DNA of 64,000 nucleotides from Cacajao melanocephalus (GCA_963573385.1 CAUYLG010070662.1:1-64000), one strand, 5' to 3'. Shown: positions 35,315 through 46,585, numbered from the stretch's first letter. Translations and numbers: made by a program. Notes: generated by a model not told the origin, from the sequence alone.

Positions 35315-35515
35315 TGAGATGCAGCAGAAAGTGCACTGGCTTAGGGATCAGGAAGACTTGAGCCCAAGTCGAACTTTTACCTTCCTAGGCTGGCGTGACG
35401 GACAAATCACTTCAGCTGGTCCTCCACTTCTCCACGCATGAGGTAGGGATCATCACACCTACCTAGCACACCTAGCCACATTGCCAGTACTCAACAAAGG
35501 TTACCGCTCTTAGAA
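35315..35515 (+). repeat. MIR SINE
   Basis: 'aaagtgcactggcttaggga', 'tcaggaagacttgagcccaa', 'gacaaatcacttcagctggt' and 'ccagtactcaacaaaggtta' are forward MIR. Confidence 0.75.
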
Positions 35516-35679
35516 AATCTGGGAAAGTCAATTTTGGGGTGAACCTGTCTTTTGGCTTTCTACCTTTAGGCAAAAGTTGAAGTTTTAGAAAATTGCTATG
35601 GAAAAACAAGGTATCAGCCTCCAAAGGGTCTTCTATTGCTATGGGTAGATGTATCTAAAGGTGTAAGTTGCTTAATGAG

Positions 35680-35725
35680 TACTGAATGAATGAATGAATG
35701 AATGAATGAAAAAATGAATGAACAA
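35680..35725 (+). repeat. (TGAA)n, probable L2-type tail
   Basis: Seven or so TGAA units after 'cttaatgagtac', as at the end of L2 copies; the L2 body itself is not clearly recognisable. Confidence 0.7.
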
Positions 35726-36880
35726 GCTGCCCATAGTCAAAGTTCAACATGCCTGTGACTCATTTACTTTTTAGTTTTTATAATTTAGCATGGATTACCT
35801 AATCGATTTATCACTATAACAGTTATTTTAGTTCACTTAACTTTCATGTCCTTCTTATGTGTGATGGAAACATATGCAGTGGTAGGTAGAATGCTAAAAA
35901 TGTATTATCTCTCTTAATGATACCACAGAGGCAGAGAATTGCTATGAAAAAATATGTATAATATTTTTCTCAACAAAATCCTTACCTAGGAGACCCCATA
36001 CATGGAAAGTGAATTGTTTCCTTCAAAGAGGCAACTTGGTATGTGTTAAGAAAGCAGGGAGGACCCACTTTTGGGTCTGGTGTCAAGTGTCTAGCTCCAT
36101 CATTGTCATAGGTTTGCTGCGATCAGAAGCCGGTCCCTTCCATGGTAAAAATCATTCTATTGTGTTACACGATATTTACCAAAGTGTGGGACACCTAAGA
36201 ATAAAATCATCTAATGTAAAGGAAACCTCCCACGCTTTCTAATTTTCTTATAGTACTTCAAATTAAGTCATGAAGGATGGCTTGGTTGAGTGCTAATATG
36301 CCCTGGACACCTCTGTAACATTCGCCAGCTTAAAAGAGAGAGAACAGGGCTCTGGCTCAGAACATTCCAGAGGCAAAAGTATCATCTAGAATTTTATACA
36401 ATTCTTTTGTTTTCATTGTATTGATTTTTAGAGTTATCTTCTATTTATGGCATGTAATCCTGGTTTTCCATTTACGGGTAGTGATATAAATTTCCATTTT
36501 GAAATAATTGATTTTAACCAAAAATAAAAAAAAGAAAGAAGAAATAAATGAGCCAGTTTCAAGAAAAACACATTAAGTTAATAATATCCCAGGTATGGCA
36601 AAATTGTGAAGATGATGCTCAGATAGATGCAGGAAACATTGTGCTTGTTGATTTTCCAGGGTACTTCGAGGAGGAAAACTGTGAGATTATCTGTGCTCTC
36701 CAAACCCTGAAACTGCTGGCCAGAACATTCTAATGGGGATCAAATGAACTTCAGTTTTCAGGATAGTTTCTGGGAAAACAAATTTGTATAAAGTGATACC
36801 CAGATATTCATGAGCAACAATTATCTTTAATTGGTGCTAGTAAGAGAGAAAAACAGGTCCATAGAGGCTCTGAAAAGGCT
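35726..36880. other. AT-rich unassigned sequence
   Basis: No family recognised. Low GC, in contrast to the block beginning at about 36895. Confidence 0.45.
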
Positions 36881-36883
36881 ACA

Positions 36884-37186
36884 GTGTCCTTTAACTTTAG
36901 ACGTCACAGAAAACAGCCCACACTGCCCAGAGGCCACCCCAGCAAGAGGCTGAAGCCCCATGTGTTCTTCGAGCTCCCCCAGTCTGTGCCTCTCTGCTCC
37001 CTGGCCAAGAAGAGAGGCAAGGCCAGCTGCACAGGCCGGCCCACTTTCGTGCTGCTGAGATCTCTGAGCCAAAGTGAGCTAGAGGCCCGGATGCAGGCCC
37101 TTGCTTCTGCTCTGTCCCCACCCCCCGTTAGAAATTTAGCAGAGCAGGAGGGTGAAACCAGGACAACCGCAAACTACAGAGAATAG
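36884..37186 (+). other. GC-rich 100-codon open frame, unproven coding exon candidate
   Basis: A frame starting ATG at about 36884 in a block of clearly higher GC (about 36897-37140) than the AT-rich flanks. A polypyrimidine-AG ('tgtcctttaactttag', ending 36899) could be a 3' splice site. Possible donors are 'caaagtgagc' near 37070 and 'ggagggtgaa' near 37147, neither strong. The predicted peptide is Arg/Lys- and Leu-rich, e.g. 'FFELPQSVPLCSLAKKRGK', then 'LSQSELEARMQALASAL', which could be a short helix. I recognise no family, and the opposite strand is also open for 74-81 codons, which weakens the case. No neighbouring exons were found. It may simply be a single-copy GC-rich patch. Confidence 0.2.
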
Positions 37187-37432
37187 GTTTAAGTGGGTTG
37201 GGAATGGGCTTTCCTCTCCCCACTCAGTGAAGTCTACCTCCCCACCCTGTCCCCACACCAAGCCATCAGAGCTTCAGCTCTGGCTGAAGCTGACCTCTGG
37301 GAAAGCTATTGGATAGTGCTCTGAAGTCACTGACATAAAGGAGAATATCCCAGTTCTGGAGGAGAAAGAAAAGGAAGATGGATTTTTCCATGGATTTAAC
37401 ATTTACTGAACAATAAATGGGGTCAGCTGAAT
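37187..37432. other. Unassigned sequence
   Basis: Nothing recognised. Confidence 0.4.
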
Positions 37433-37433
37433 T

Positions 37434-37447
37434 AAAACACACACACA

Positions 37448-37482
<35 letters not shown>
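37434..37482. repeat. (CA)n microsatellite
   Basis: (AC)n with one GC interruption ('acagcgcaca'), then about 16 CA units. Z-DNA-prone and likely polymorphic. Confidence 0.95.
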
Positions 37483-37483
<1 letters not shown>

Positions 37484-37704
37484 GCATCTGACAGCTGAGT
37501 GACAAGAGCTGCTGGCTGTGGACTGAGGAGAAGCCTCGGGGTGCAGAGGTACAGAGAGGGAGAGATAATTATTCACGATAATTAGCATCTTGGGTCTAGG
37601 GGCTGCTAGTTCGGGGATGCACGTGTGAATGAGTATACTGACCCATCATTTGGATGCATCATCAACCCACAGCATGGTAGCTCCAGACTGGGCCAAAATA
37701 ATCC

Positions 37705-37870
37705 ACATTCATTCACCCAATCCTCTATCCAACAGCACTGCATTTAATACTTATCATGTGCATGGTTCTGTGCAATGTACTGAGGATACAGTGGAGAACA
37801 CCTCAGACACTGTCACTGCCCTCCAAGTACTTCATCTTCCAGCAGGAAAGATAAAAATATGAATAAATAA
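37705..37870 (-). repeat. L2 LINE fragment, antisense
   Basis: 'catttaatacttatcatgtg', 'caatgtactgaggatacagt' and 'cactgccctccaagtacttc' are reversed L2 3' landmarks. Confidence 0.8.
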
Positions 37871-38067
37871 TTGGAGTAAAGCATGAGGAGAGCTCTGAGT
37901 TGAGTGCTCAAGTCTTACCTCACCCTTGGTAAAAAGTTTCTGGGAGACTGGGAAAATTTTCTTTGCACTTCTCTGTCTTGAACTTCCTCACTTGCGACAA
38001 AACTTAGGGTGGAGGAGAGGTCCCACATCCATGGTTTTTAAGCCCTAGGGCTCTTTAAAAGTGCACA

Positions 38068-38200
38068 GAGGGCTGAACATTGTAGCTCATCCCTGTAATC
38101 CCAGCACTTTGGGAGGCTGAGGTGGGAGGATTCTTGAGACCAGCCTGGATCAGCAATCAGAGATCAGACTCCACTTTATTTTTCATAAATAATTAAATAA
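38068..38200 (+). mobile_element. Free left Alu monomer (FLAM-like), truncated
   Basis: 'gggctgaacattgtagctca', 'tccctgtaatcccagcactt', 'tgggaggctgaggtgggagg' and 'gagaccagcctgg', then degraded sequence and an A/T-rich tail (AATAAATAAAATAAAA-like) without a right monomer. Confidence 0.75.
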
Positions 38201-38685
38201 AATAAAAGTCCCCAAAGGCTGCTGCAAAGGAAGCGTCAACCAGATCTCTAAGCCATCTGTTTTTATTTTGTTTCATACATTGGGCTTTTCTAAAATTGTG
38301 TTTGAACAAATGGTTCTGTTAAAATAAAAGAGAGAGAGAGAAGGGGAAAGGAGGTTGACAATGACTCAATTCTATAATGACCAATATTCCTTGTAGCTCT
38401 AGCTTTCTAGAGCTGTGGGGACCCTAATGTCCCTAAGTTTAACCCTATCACTCCAGATCATAAGAAAATATAAATATATGACCAGACCCACATATTCAAG
38501 TAATTTTCTACCCACTTTACCCATTTGTTTTTCTGTAAACACCTAGAAAGCTGAAGTCATTAGTATACATGTGCATACACATACATATGCATACATTATA
38601 TTATTCATACATTTATACATAGATACAGAAAAATGTAGACAGAGAGATATGTTAATATGTCTACTACTGGGTTTAACTAAGTACT
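38201..38685. other. Unassigned, with AT/CA low complexity
   Basis: 38570-38640 is rich in CATA/TACA units. Otherwise nothing recognised. Confidence 0.45.
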
Positions 38686-38689
38686 GTTA

Positions 38690-38955
38690 AATTCAGTGAT
38701 ATGGTGGTTAAAAGTACAGAATTTTGAGAGTAAATCACTACAACCTCCTAGATATATGATTTGGGAGAACTTATTTAATTTTTCTATAGCTCAGTCTCTT
38801 TTTGTAAAACGGGGAGAGAAATGCCTAACTTCTCAGTATTCTTGAATTAAATGAAAGTGTCTAATTTTTGCAGTATTCTTGGATTAAATGAAAGTATTTA
38901 TAGCACACAGCATGATATGTAGCAGGTAATAGAAGCCTATAAATAATATTTCCCT
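38690..38955 (+). repeat. MIR SINE with an internal tandem duplication
   Basis: 'tgatatggtggttaaaagta', 'tttctatagctcagtctctt', 'tgtaaaacggggagagaaat' and 'gcacacagcatgatatgtag' are forward MIR. Its 3' half is lengthened by a 37-bp duplication (separate entry). Confidence 0.8.
38834..38895 (+). repeat. 37-bp tandem duplication inside the MIR
   Basis: Copy 1 38834-38870 and partial copy 2 38871-38895 share 'cagtattctt', then 'attaaatgaaagt', with one substitution (G/A). The high identity compared with MIR age means the duplication is much younger than the MIR. Confidence 0.9.
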
Positions 38956-39675
38956 TCCCTTTTATGACCCTTCCTAAATGCCTAGAGATGGATGGCCACA
39001 ATTTTCTTTATGTGTCCTTCTTGCTCTCAATTTAGATGGAGACGTGGCTACTTGGAAACGGTCCTTAAAGGAACCACAGGTTGGTACAGAAGTGAAAGTA
39101 CCATAATTTGGAGGATCTTCAAAATAACTCTTCTGACATTATGGCATGTATTTTCCATGCCTTTTTCCTAAGTGTCTATGAAGAATGTAATATCTTTTGT
39201 CTTTGAGCAATTATAAACCCTCAGAATGAAAGCAGCACAGTGATAGTACAAACAAATACAAGTTCATAGCAGACAAGCAAACACACATCTCTCATGTAGC
39301 TCTTTGGTTTTTCAACAGTTCTGAGCTTGCATTTGCTTCAAGCACTGCCCATGTTCTAAGAGTCTGTGATTGAATATACATTCTTGGATTTTTGTTTTTT
39401 GCACTAGTCCCATTACAGAGCTATAAGCACAGAAATAGAATTACCATACCCACCCTGTTGATCAGTCTTTTCTTCCAGCAAATGAGTACTATGATCCCAC
39501 TATGGACCATGTCCTTTATCATGGGGACTGCGATGAAGGGTAGAGTCCCTGTCCCCACAGGACTCTCAGACTAATGTCAGCACATAGCCCCCACCCCATC
39601 TTGAGTCCTAAAATTCAGCTGTGATGCTGCAGACCAGCTGGAGACCTTCAGATAAGGTAACAATACAAATAGCAG
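38956..39675. other. Unassigned, faint L2 trace
   Basis: 39480-39575 ('gaagggtagagtccctgtcc') is weakly antisense L2-like. The rest is unassigned. Confidence 0.4.
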
Positions 39676-39679
39676 CAGT

Positions 39680-39895
39680 AGTAGCAGCTTGCACTTAGGA
39701 GGGCTTACTAATATGACAGAAACTATTCTAGACCCTTTATATTTTCTGTCTCTGATTCTCTCTATACCTCTGCAAGACAAATATGGTCACTACTTCTTTT
39801 TTTTAACTGCAGTGAAGAGGAAAAGAAAAAAAGTGACTTGCTTAAGATAGTGCAGTCAGTGAGTAATTGAGCCAGAATTACATAACAGGGTTCCC
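39680..39895 (-). repeat. MIR SINE, antisense
   Basis: 'tgacagaaactattctagac', 'gtgacttgcttaagatagtg' and 'agtcagtgagtaattgagcc' are reversed MIR with a T-rich interruption. Confidence 0.75.
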
Positions 39896-40179
39896 TTTTC
39901 TTCTGTGGACCAGGATCGCTTATGGAAGGAGATGAGCCACTTCTCAGCAGGATGACACTATACAGTCACAGGCCAATGACTTGGTATTGGTTTGGCCCAG
40001 GAAGTTCAACTCAGAGAAGTGGACCCAAGCAGCCCAGGAATTTTAGGTCTAGAAAAGTCATGTTTCCTCAGAGATGCTTGCCTTGGTCAAGTCAAGGGTT
40101 CTGACAGGGCTGTACTCTCAGACCATTCAGCTCAGCCTCAGTCTTTGGTTATCAGACCCAAGGTTCACCTGTCTTGATA

Positions 40180-40660
40180 CAGTGAGACACAGAAGAAAGA
40201 GCCAGGGCTTGAGTTTGTCTGAGCCTCGGTTTCCTCAGACGTAAAAAGGATATGAGAGTCCGGGCACAGTGGCTCATGCCTGTAATCCCAGCACCTGGGG
40301 AGGCCAAGGTGCGGGGGATCACCTGAGGCTGGGAGTTCGAGACCAGCCTGACCAACATGGAGAAACCCCATCTCGACTAAAAAATACAAAATTAGTCGGG
40401 TGTGGTGGCGCATGCCTATAGTCCCAGCTACTTGGGAGGCTGAGGCAGGAGAATCGCTTGCACCTGGGAGGCAGAGGTTGCAGTGAGCAGAGATCACCCA
40501 TTGCACTCTAGCCTGGGCAACAAGAGCAAAACTCCAACTCAAAGTTAAACAAACAAATAAAAAATATATGAGAATTTAACCTACATAAGACTGATGTGAT
40601 AAACAAAGAAATTATCTAAATGGCCTGGCACATGGTAGATATTTTAAAAATGCTCATTCT
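40180..40660 (+). repeat. MIR SINE split by an Alu
   Basis: Left part to 40257 ('tctgagcctcggtttcctca', 'gacgtaaaaaggatatgaga') and right part from 40566 ('gaatttaacctacataagac', 'aaatggcctggcacatggta') are collinear around the Alu. Confidence 0.8.
40258..40565 (+). mobile_element. AluS (Sq/Sp-like), full length
   Basis: 'ccgggcacagtggctcatgc', 'cctgaccaacatggagaaac' and 'gggcaacaagagcaaaactc' are AluSq/Sp-type features. The tail is degraded ('ttaaacaaacaaataaaaa'). ATATGAGA at 40250-40257 and 40566-40573 is the target duplication. Confidence 0.95.
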
Positions 40661-40664
40661 CATT

Positions 40665-40785
40665 CATGTAATATTTATTGAGTGTCTACTATGAGCCAGT
40701 CACTCTTGTTGGTGCTTAGAACATACCAGTCAACAAAACACGTAATAGATTGCTGCCTTTGTGCAGGTTACATTCAAGGGTAGGG
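40665..40785 (-). repeat. L2 terminal fragment, antisense
   Basis: 'attcatgtaatatttattga', 'gtgtctactatgagccagtc' and 'agtcaacaaaacacgtaata' are the reversed L2 3' end. Confidence 0.8.
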
Positions 40786-41375
40786 AAGCAGTTCTTCACC
40801 AACTCTTAAATGCTTCCTTGCCAGGCAATGACAAAGGAGCTTGCCTCCTGGTGAGGCCCACGCCCTGTGGGGCTGGAAGAGATCTCCCCACCTCTTCCCT
40901 ATGTGTTAAATGCTACAGTCAGAAAGACCCTTGGATACTCCACTCTAGGTATTTGTTATGCTGTAAATCCCTTGCCCTAACCTTATTCTGTCCCACAAAC
41001 CAATTCAGAGAGCTGAGACCTTGGAAATCTCATCAGACCAGATGGATTAGAAAATCATCTAGGGAGAGGAAGTTCAACAAACATATGCTGAATACATCTC
41101 TATGCAGAGCCCTATGCTTCTGGTGCTGAGAAACAGGCTGGAGCACATATACAGTTTCTTTCACAACTTATTTGGAAGATGATTCTTCTCTGAATTAAAT
41201 TATGATCTATAGTACTTTTTCTTTAATCTCACTTAGTGTGTTTGTGTAAGTACATATCTAGCTGCAGAAGTAGGAAGTATGATGATGAGGATGTGTCTGC
41301 AAATCCAATGAGAATGTTACAAAATATATGATATATGCACTGCAGGGCCTTTCTAAAAATCCAAAAAGAAATTCT
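40786..41375. other. Unassigned with weak L2 trace
   Basis: 41068-41145 ('ttcaacaaacatatgctgaa') is probably another reversed L2 end. A 122-codon frame at 40761-41129 has no domain. Confidence 0.4.
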
Positions 41376-41379
41376 GAAT

Positions 41380-41590
41380 CCTGAACACATTTAATACCAA
41401 GGACTTTGGATAAGGTACTGTGGACTTGTAGTACTAATTTCCCTACTTTGCATGAGAAAGCTGAGCTTCAAGGAACCTAAGGAACTTGTCCAAAGTTACA
41501 CAGCTAATAAGTAACAGAATCAGAACTTGAACCTGGGAAGTTTGACTTAAGAACCCGTATTTGTGGCCTTTATATTATTCTGCCGCCTTC
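41380..41590 (-). repeat. MIR SINE, antisense
   Basis: 'aacttgtccaaagttacaca', 'gctaataagtaacagaatca' and 'gaacttgaacctgggaagtt' are well-preserved reversed MIR. Confidence 0.88.
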
Positions 41591-41644
41591 TTATTCCTTG
41601 AACTATTCATTTTCTTCTTCTTTTCTTCCTCTTTCTTCTTAGTT

Positions 41645-41825
41645 TACTCTTCACAACACTCTAAAAGGTACTTACTATTATTGTCTCTATTTTATTGATA
41701 AAGAAAAAATTGTATAAAGCAATGTTTTTAAGGTCTTGCTGCTTAATAAGTAGCAGAACTGGGATTTGGACCAAGGCTAGTCTGGCTCTAATTCTCTTAT
41801 TTGTAACTATTGTACTATACTACCA
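41645..41825 (-). repeat. MIR SINE, antisense
   Basis: 'actcttcacaacactctaaa', 'gtctctattttattgataaa' and 'agtagcagaactgggatttg' are reversed MIR. It is separated from the MIR at 41380 by a TTC-rich run (41608-41640). Confidence 0.8.
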
Positions 41826-41879
41826 CAGCCAGTGAGGTCCCAAATGGGCGGCCATTAACATGTGACTTACACATTTCTT

Positions 41880-42485
41880 TGGCTTATATACACCGCCTCT
41901 CTTGCCTCCTTGCAATTCATTCTCCACATAACAGCCCAGTGATATTTGTAAAGTGAAATCTCATCACATCACTAATTCACTAGCTCCTTCACTCGTTCCA
42001 TAAACCTTCACTAATTCCATAAACTTTTCTGGTAAATAAGAAGGCAGTGATCAATAAAATAGTCTTACCCTTTATGGAGCATCAAGCCAGCCAGTCCCCA
42101 GATTTCCATTACATTTAGAATAAATCCAAAAATCTTAACATCAGACCCAGTGGATCTGGACTTCCCTATCCTTTCTCCCCCTCTCTTCTTGTTCTTCCTC
42201 ACCCTCCCTTCATAGTAACCTTCAACAAGTTTGTCTATAGGTCCATCATTCCAGCTTCCTTCTAGCCTCAAGTCTTTAGCACAAGTGAGCTCTTGCTTCT
42301 GGATGGTTCTCCCTTATACATTCATTAGTTTAATAATTCAACTGATGTGTTTGTCTCCTACTAGACCACAAGTGCCATGTGGTCAGAGCTATGCCTTATC
42401 TTCTTGACATATGTGCCCTTATCCTCTAGCAAAATGTCTCTGAGACCTGGGAGGCATTCAATAGGTATTTTTTGAATAGTTGAAA
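41880..42485 (+). repeat. L2 LINE, longer 3' fragment
   Basis: 'aaagtgaaatctcatcacat', 'ttagaataaatccaaaaatc', 'tgtttgtctcctactagacc' and 'attcaataggtattttttga' follow the L2 3' order over 600 bp. Around 41996-42075 an inserted or rearranged segment interrupts it. Confidence 0.8.
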
Positions 42486-42539
42486 GCATGAACATTATGT
42501 TAGGTGCACAGAATTTAAGTATTAATATTTGGGTCTGGA

Positions 42540-42770
42540 AGGGAGGCAGAGAGGGAAGGTGGTCAGAAAGGTTTTCAGAAAAAGTGAAAGTTATTTAAAC
42601 TACACATCAAAACTGGTATTTGGCAAAGCAGCCAGGAAAGGTTCCACAAGAACAAAGAAAAATGTGCACACGTTGTTATGCTAGGATGGAGTAGACATAG
42701 AGATACCTAGATGAACTTTGGGTAGCTTGTAAAAATGAAGCTGAGAGAGAGTCTAGGGAAAACAAGGCTG
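42540..42770 (-). repeat. Possible L2 fragment, antisense
   Basis: 'agaaaggttttcagaaaaag', 'aagcagccaggaaaggttcc' and 'gatacctagatgaactttgg' resemble the reversed L2 body. Weak. Confidence 0.45.
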
Positions 42771-42889
42771 GACGACTAACATGCTGAGAACCAATGCTTT
42801 AAGAGAGAGAGTGTCCCTGCTTCAGACGTATCCCATGAGCACAAATCGTCCGAACACTCGCACATAGGTTCCCTCCTGCCTAATATCCT

Positions 42890-43065
42890 CTAATCTAGTA
42901 TGCATCATGATGCATTTGGTCATCTTCTTATGTCTGTCTCCCCTGCTATGCCACAAAGTTCTTGTGAACAATGGCTATAACCTAATCATCTTAGCTTTCT
43001 CAAAGCCTTGACTGAAAAGGGCCCTTGGTAGAAGTTCAAGAAATGTTTATTAATTTAAATGAAAT
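42890..43065 (+). repeat. L2 LINE 3' end
   Basis: 'atgtctgtctcccctgctat', 'aagttcttgtgaacaatggc' and 'ttcaagaaatgtttattaat' are L2 terminal landmarks. Confidence 0.7.
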
Positions 43066-44145
43066 TGAAATAAAATAAAATGTATTGAGGTAAAATCAGC
43101 TGTATTTTTCTCATCTCTCTACTACACCAGTTATCATCTTCCACTTCCTAAGATTTAGCTGGATCATCAGGTTCCAGGTTGAGAAAAGTTATTCCAAATT
43201 AACACAAAGGAATTACACAAATTTACACAAAGAAGACAAAGTAGACCACCAAAGAGAAAAAACAAAAACAGAGAATTACTTTGACAAAGACACAAATAAA
43301 ATGAGATGGGGAAAACAAGAGTCTCCTTGTCAAAATCTGAAGGGGCCTGTTGGCATCTACCACAGCCCCAGGGAGCAAAGATAAAGATCCCATCCTTATG
43401 GGTATCAAGCTGCATCCATTACATACCACAACTAATTTAATTGTTATGGCATGCACTGACCTGCCAAACTTTTATTGTTAAGACTACTCGAGAAGGTAGC
43501 TATGGAGGGTAAGAAGGAAAAAGCCATGCCGTCGTCCTCCATTGACCTGGGACATAGGTTTCCCCTTTTCATTGCCTTGACTTCCTCCAAATTCTCACAA
43601 TTGTGATTCTTCATATTCCCTTAGGAGTTCCCTACTGGCCAGAAACATTTTAAAGTGTGAGGTAATTTATTCTTCCTGAGCAGCCCTTTTCTCAACAGGC
43701 AAGCAGGAGGTAGAAATCAAAACCAGGGTGGCTGCCTTGGGCCATGAAGCTAGAGTGACAGAGGTTGGCTGAGGATAAACCAAAAAACAGTCCAGAAGAT
43801 GGGAAAATCCCAACAAATTTTCAGTCAGTATTTCCCAAAGTGGGTTCCTAAAAATTGTTCTTTTAGAAAAAGTATCATAGTCAAGCACATTTAGGAAACT
43901 TTCCTTAACAATCCCCTCTCTTTGAAATTCACAAGCCCTATGACATACTAAAGTTTCTGAAAAGTCATTGAATAAAGAAACCTGTTTACATTTGACTAAC
44001 CAACATTTTTTCAAAGTAACAGTTCCCGGAACTGTTTTTATATTCTATGGTCCACATATGAGCATTCCACTGGACTAATGTTCTCCTGTGTGAACTTTGG
44101 AGATCAGGTTAAGGAGAGATGAGCATAACGTTGACAAGTTAAAGC
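43066..44145. other. Unassigned, possible hAT remnant at the right
   Basis: 43830-44015 starts 'cagtatttcccaaagtgggt' and may be a hAT-Charlie relic (low confidence). 43066-43825 shows nothing recognisable; the 115-codon minus frame at 43667-44014 is unsupported. Confidence 0.4.
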
Positions 44146-44155
44146 ATGCTTCTTG

Positions 44156-44446
44156 GGCTAAGCACAGTGGCTCATGTCTGAAATCTCAGAACTTTGGGAG
44201 GCCTAGGTGGGTGGATTAACTGAGGTCAAGAGTTTGAGACCAGTCTGGCCAACACGGCGAAACTCCATCTCTACTAAGAAGAAAAATATAAAAATTAGTG
44301 CGGTGCCTGTAATACCAGTTACTCAGGAGGCTGAGGCAGAAAAATTGCTTGAACCTGGGAGATGGAGGTTTCAATGAGCCGAGATCATGCCATTGCATGT
44401 CAGCCTGGGCGACAGAGTGAGACTCTGCCTCAAAAAAAAAAAAAGA
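44156..44446 (+). mobile_element. AluS-like, full length with small central deletion
   Basis: 'gctaagcacagtggctcatg' through 'gacagagtgagactctgcct' and A13. About 15 bp is missing near the start of the right monomer ('aattagtgcggtgcctgtaa'). Target duplication ATGCTTCTTG at 44146-44155 and 44447-44456. Confidence 0.95.
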
Positions 44447-44534
44447 ATGCTTCTTGCATGACTTTGAAAATTCAGGGATGAAGAGGCACTGATCAAGCAG
44501 AAGACAGAGGGAAGGTTCAGAAAGCTCATGTGTT

Positions 44535-44815
44535 CATTTAATACTGCATTTAATAAATAGTTATTCAGTGCCCACTCTGAGCCAGAAAGTATGCTTGGTC
44601 TTAAAGATACAGAGATGATGAAGAAGGGCCTAAGCCTTGCCCTCATGGAACTTGCATTCTGCAGAACAGATGTAAGCAGACAATCACAGAGTAATTTTTC
44701 CATCCAGTATGACAAAAGAGAAGGAACTGGGGTCTGAAGGTTAGTTAAGAATTCTCCCAACAGAATAGCAAGGAAAGATTTTGCAATAGAGAGAACTACA
44801 TGAACAATGGTCTCC
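44535..44815 (-). repeat. L2 LINE, antisense (left arm of head-to-head pair)
   Basis: 'aataaatagttattcagtgc', 'ccactctgagccagaaagta', 'ttgccctcatggaacttgca' are reversed L2. It abuts a forward L2 at 44825. Confidence 0.85.
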
Positions 44816-44824
44816 TTGCTATCC

Positions 44825-45265
44825 TCAAACCCATCAGGCACGATCCCATCTCAAGGTCTTTGCACTTCCTCTTCCCTCTGCCTGAGACACTCTTCATTTA
44901 GGTCTCTTGTCTCCTTCTGATCTTTGCTCCAACACTGTCCTTTTCCGACTTCCTTATTTAAAACTAGACTAGACCCTCGCCTAGCATAGTTGTCTTATTT
45001 TTTTTCTGCTTTTCTTTTTTTTTGTATCAATTATCAACATCTGATCAAATGTTTATTTTGCATTTTTTTTCCTTTTCCTGTCTCCCTTTCCTTCTAGAAT
45101 CATCTTTTAGAGCTAAGTGAATGGGGCCCCTGGATTGCACCTGCAACCTCATGTTCTAGAATGTTGGTTCCATGAAGGCATGGAGTTTTGTCTCTTTGGT
45201 TCACTACTGATACCAGTGCCTGGTACATAGTAAGAAGTCAATAGATATTTGTTGAATAAGTGAAT
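44825..45265 (+). repeat. L2 LINE 3' end (right arm of head-to-head pair)
   Basis: 'ctcaaggtctttgcacttcc', 'tcttccctctgcctgagaca', 'ggttccatgaaggcatggag' and 'agaagtcaatagatatttgt' with a terminal 'tgaataagtgaa' are a complete L2 3' end, with T-rich expansions at 44996-45070. Confidence 0.9.
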
Positions 45266-45324
45266 TTAGTAGATAAAAAGCATGGGAGATTTCAAGGACA
45301 AAGAAGAGAGGTAGAGGACGAGCA

Positions 45325-45510
45325 TTTATACACCATAAACTCTTTGCAAAGCCCACAGATTATAGAACCAGTTTAAGATTGATATTATGTCTATTTTATA
45401 GTTGAGTAAGTGGAAGATCAGAAAGGTAAAGTGACTAACCCAGTGCCACACAACAAATAAGTAGAGAAGTCTAGAGTCAAACCTAAACTGATTCAAATAG
45501 TTAAAATGAC
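45325..45510 (-). repeat. MIR SINE, antisense
   Basis: 'gtctattttatagttgagta', 'aaaggtaaagtgactaaccc' and 'agtgccacacaacaaataag' are reversed MIR. Confidence 0.8.
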
Positions 45511-46515
45511 ATAGGCCTGATTAACTTTTAGTGATCGCAGGTGGCTCTTTGGGTCTTGCTCTTCCATGTTAATGCTTTCTTCCCTGAACTAAACATGTAG
45601 CTTTCTGAGGTGGCCCAAAGTGCATGGAACTGATTGCCTCCTGGTCATGGGATTGATAAATAATGGCATGGTAGCCCTTGGGGCTGGGGATGACTCAGCA
45701 GACCAGAGCTGGAAAAAAAGCCCATCTCTCCCCACCCTGAACACATCATTCATTCTCTAATGCCAAGCGCCTTGCTACCCCCATGCTGGGACAGTTAATA
45801 GCTTACCCAATAAACGGGTGTGTAACAAAGTCTACTGCAAGGCCATCATTACATGCAGATCAAGTAATGATACTTGCATCAAGTTTGACTGATCTCTGTG
45901 TTGGCCACATGATTAATTCCAACCAGTTTTTGTCCCTAGTCCAGTGTCATTCAGAAATCCTTCACTTCTTGACTGGTAGTCTACAGATTCCCAGTGCTTG
46001 TAAAATGATTCGAGAGTTTTCTTCCTCTCTCCCATTCTTCTTTCCTTCCTTTGTTACTTCATTTATTTATTTTTTCATATAGTCATATATAGATCTATTC
46101 ATTCATTCATGGATTCATTTATTCATTAATTAATTTACTCAAATATTTCCATGATGTTAATTTATAATCTGTATTCATTCATAAATGCATACACAGATTC
46201 AGTTTCTTAATCAAATCAGGTATTGGAAGGGATATTATGAGAGCTACCTGATCTTGGAGAAATCAACCTCCCCAAGCATCATTGTCCCATTGAAGGAGGT
46301 AGACCTGGAGCACAAACCTAAGCCAGCTAGAACCAAAGCCTTACTCCAACTTTATAATTCCCTGAGTTGAAGAAGTGTAAAACACAACACTGTCCTACAA
46401 GATTTTAGTCTATACTTTTTTGACTGTGATTCATATATTTTCCATCCCAACCTAGTACATACATGTAAGTATATATGACTGAAATTCAAACTTTATGAAA
46501 AAATCCTTACCCTTG
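45511..46515. other. Unassigned, with ATTC/TTTA low complexity
   Basis: 46045-46140 is a decayed (ATTC)n/(TTTA)n run. 45540-46010 looks single copy, with a TGACTCA near 45691; the 99-codon frame at 45783-46082 has no domain. Confidence 0.45.
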
Positions 46516-46516
46516 C

Positions 46517-46547
46517 TATATATATATATATCTGTGTGTGTGTATAT

Positions 46548-46585
<38 letters not shown>

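Noticed and set aside
40165..40542. 125-codon minus frame
   Set aside because: It is the antisense translation of the Alu at 40258-40565; antisense Alu frames of this kind are common and non-coding.
44371..44841. 156-codon minus frame
   Set aside because: It spans an Alu end and an antisense L2, and the open frame reflects those repeats with no domain.
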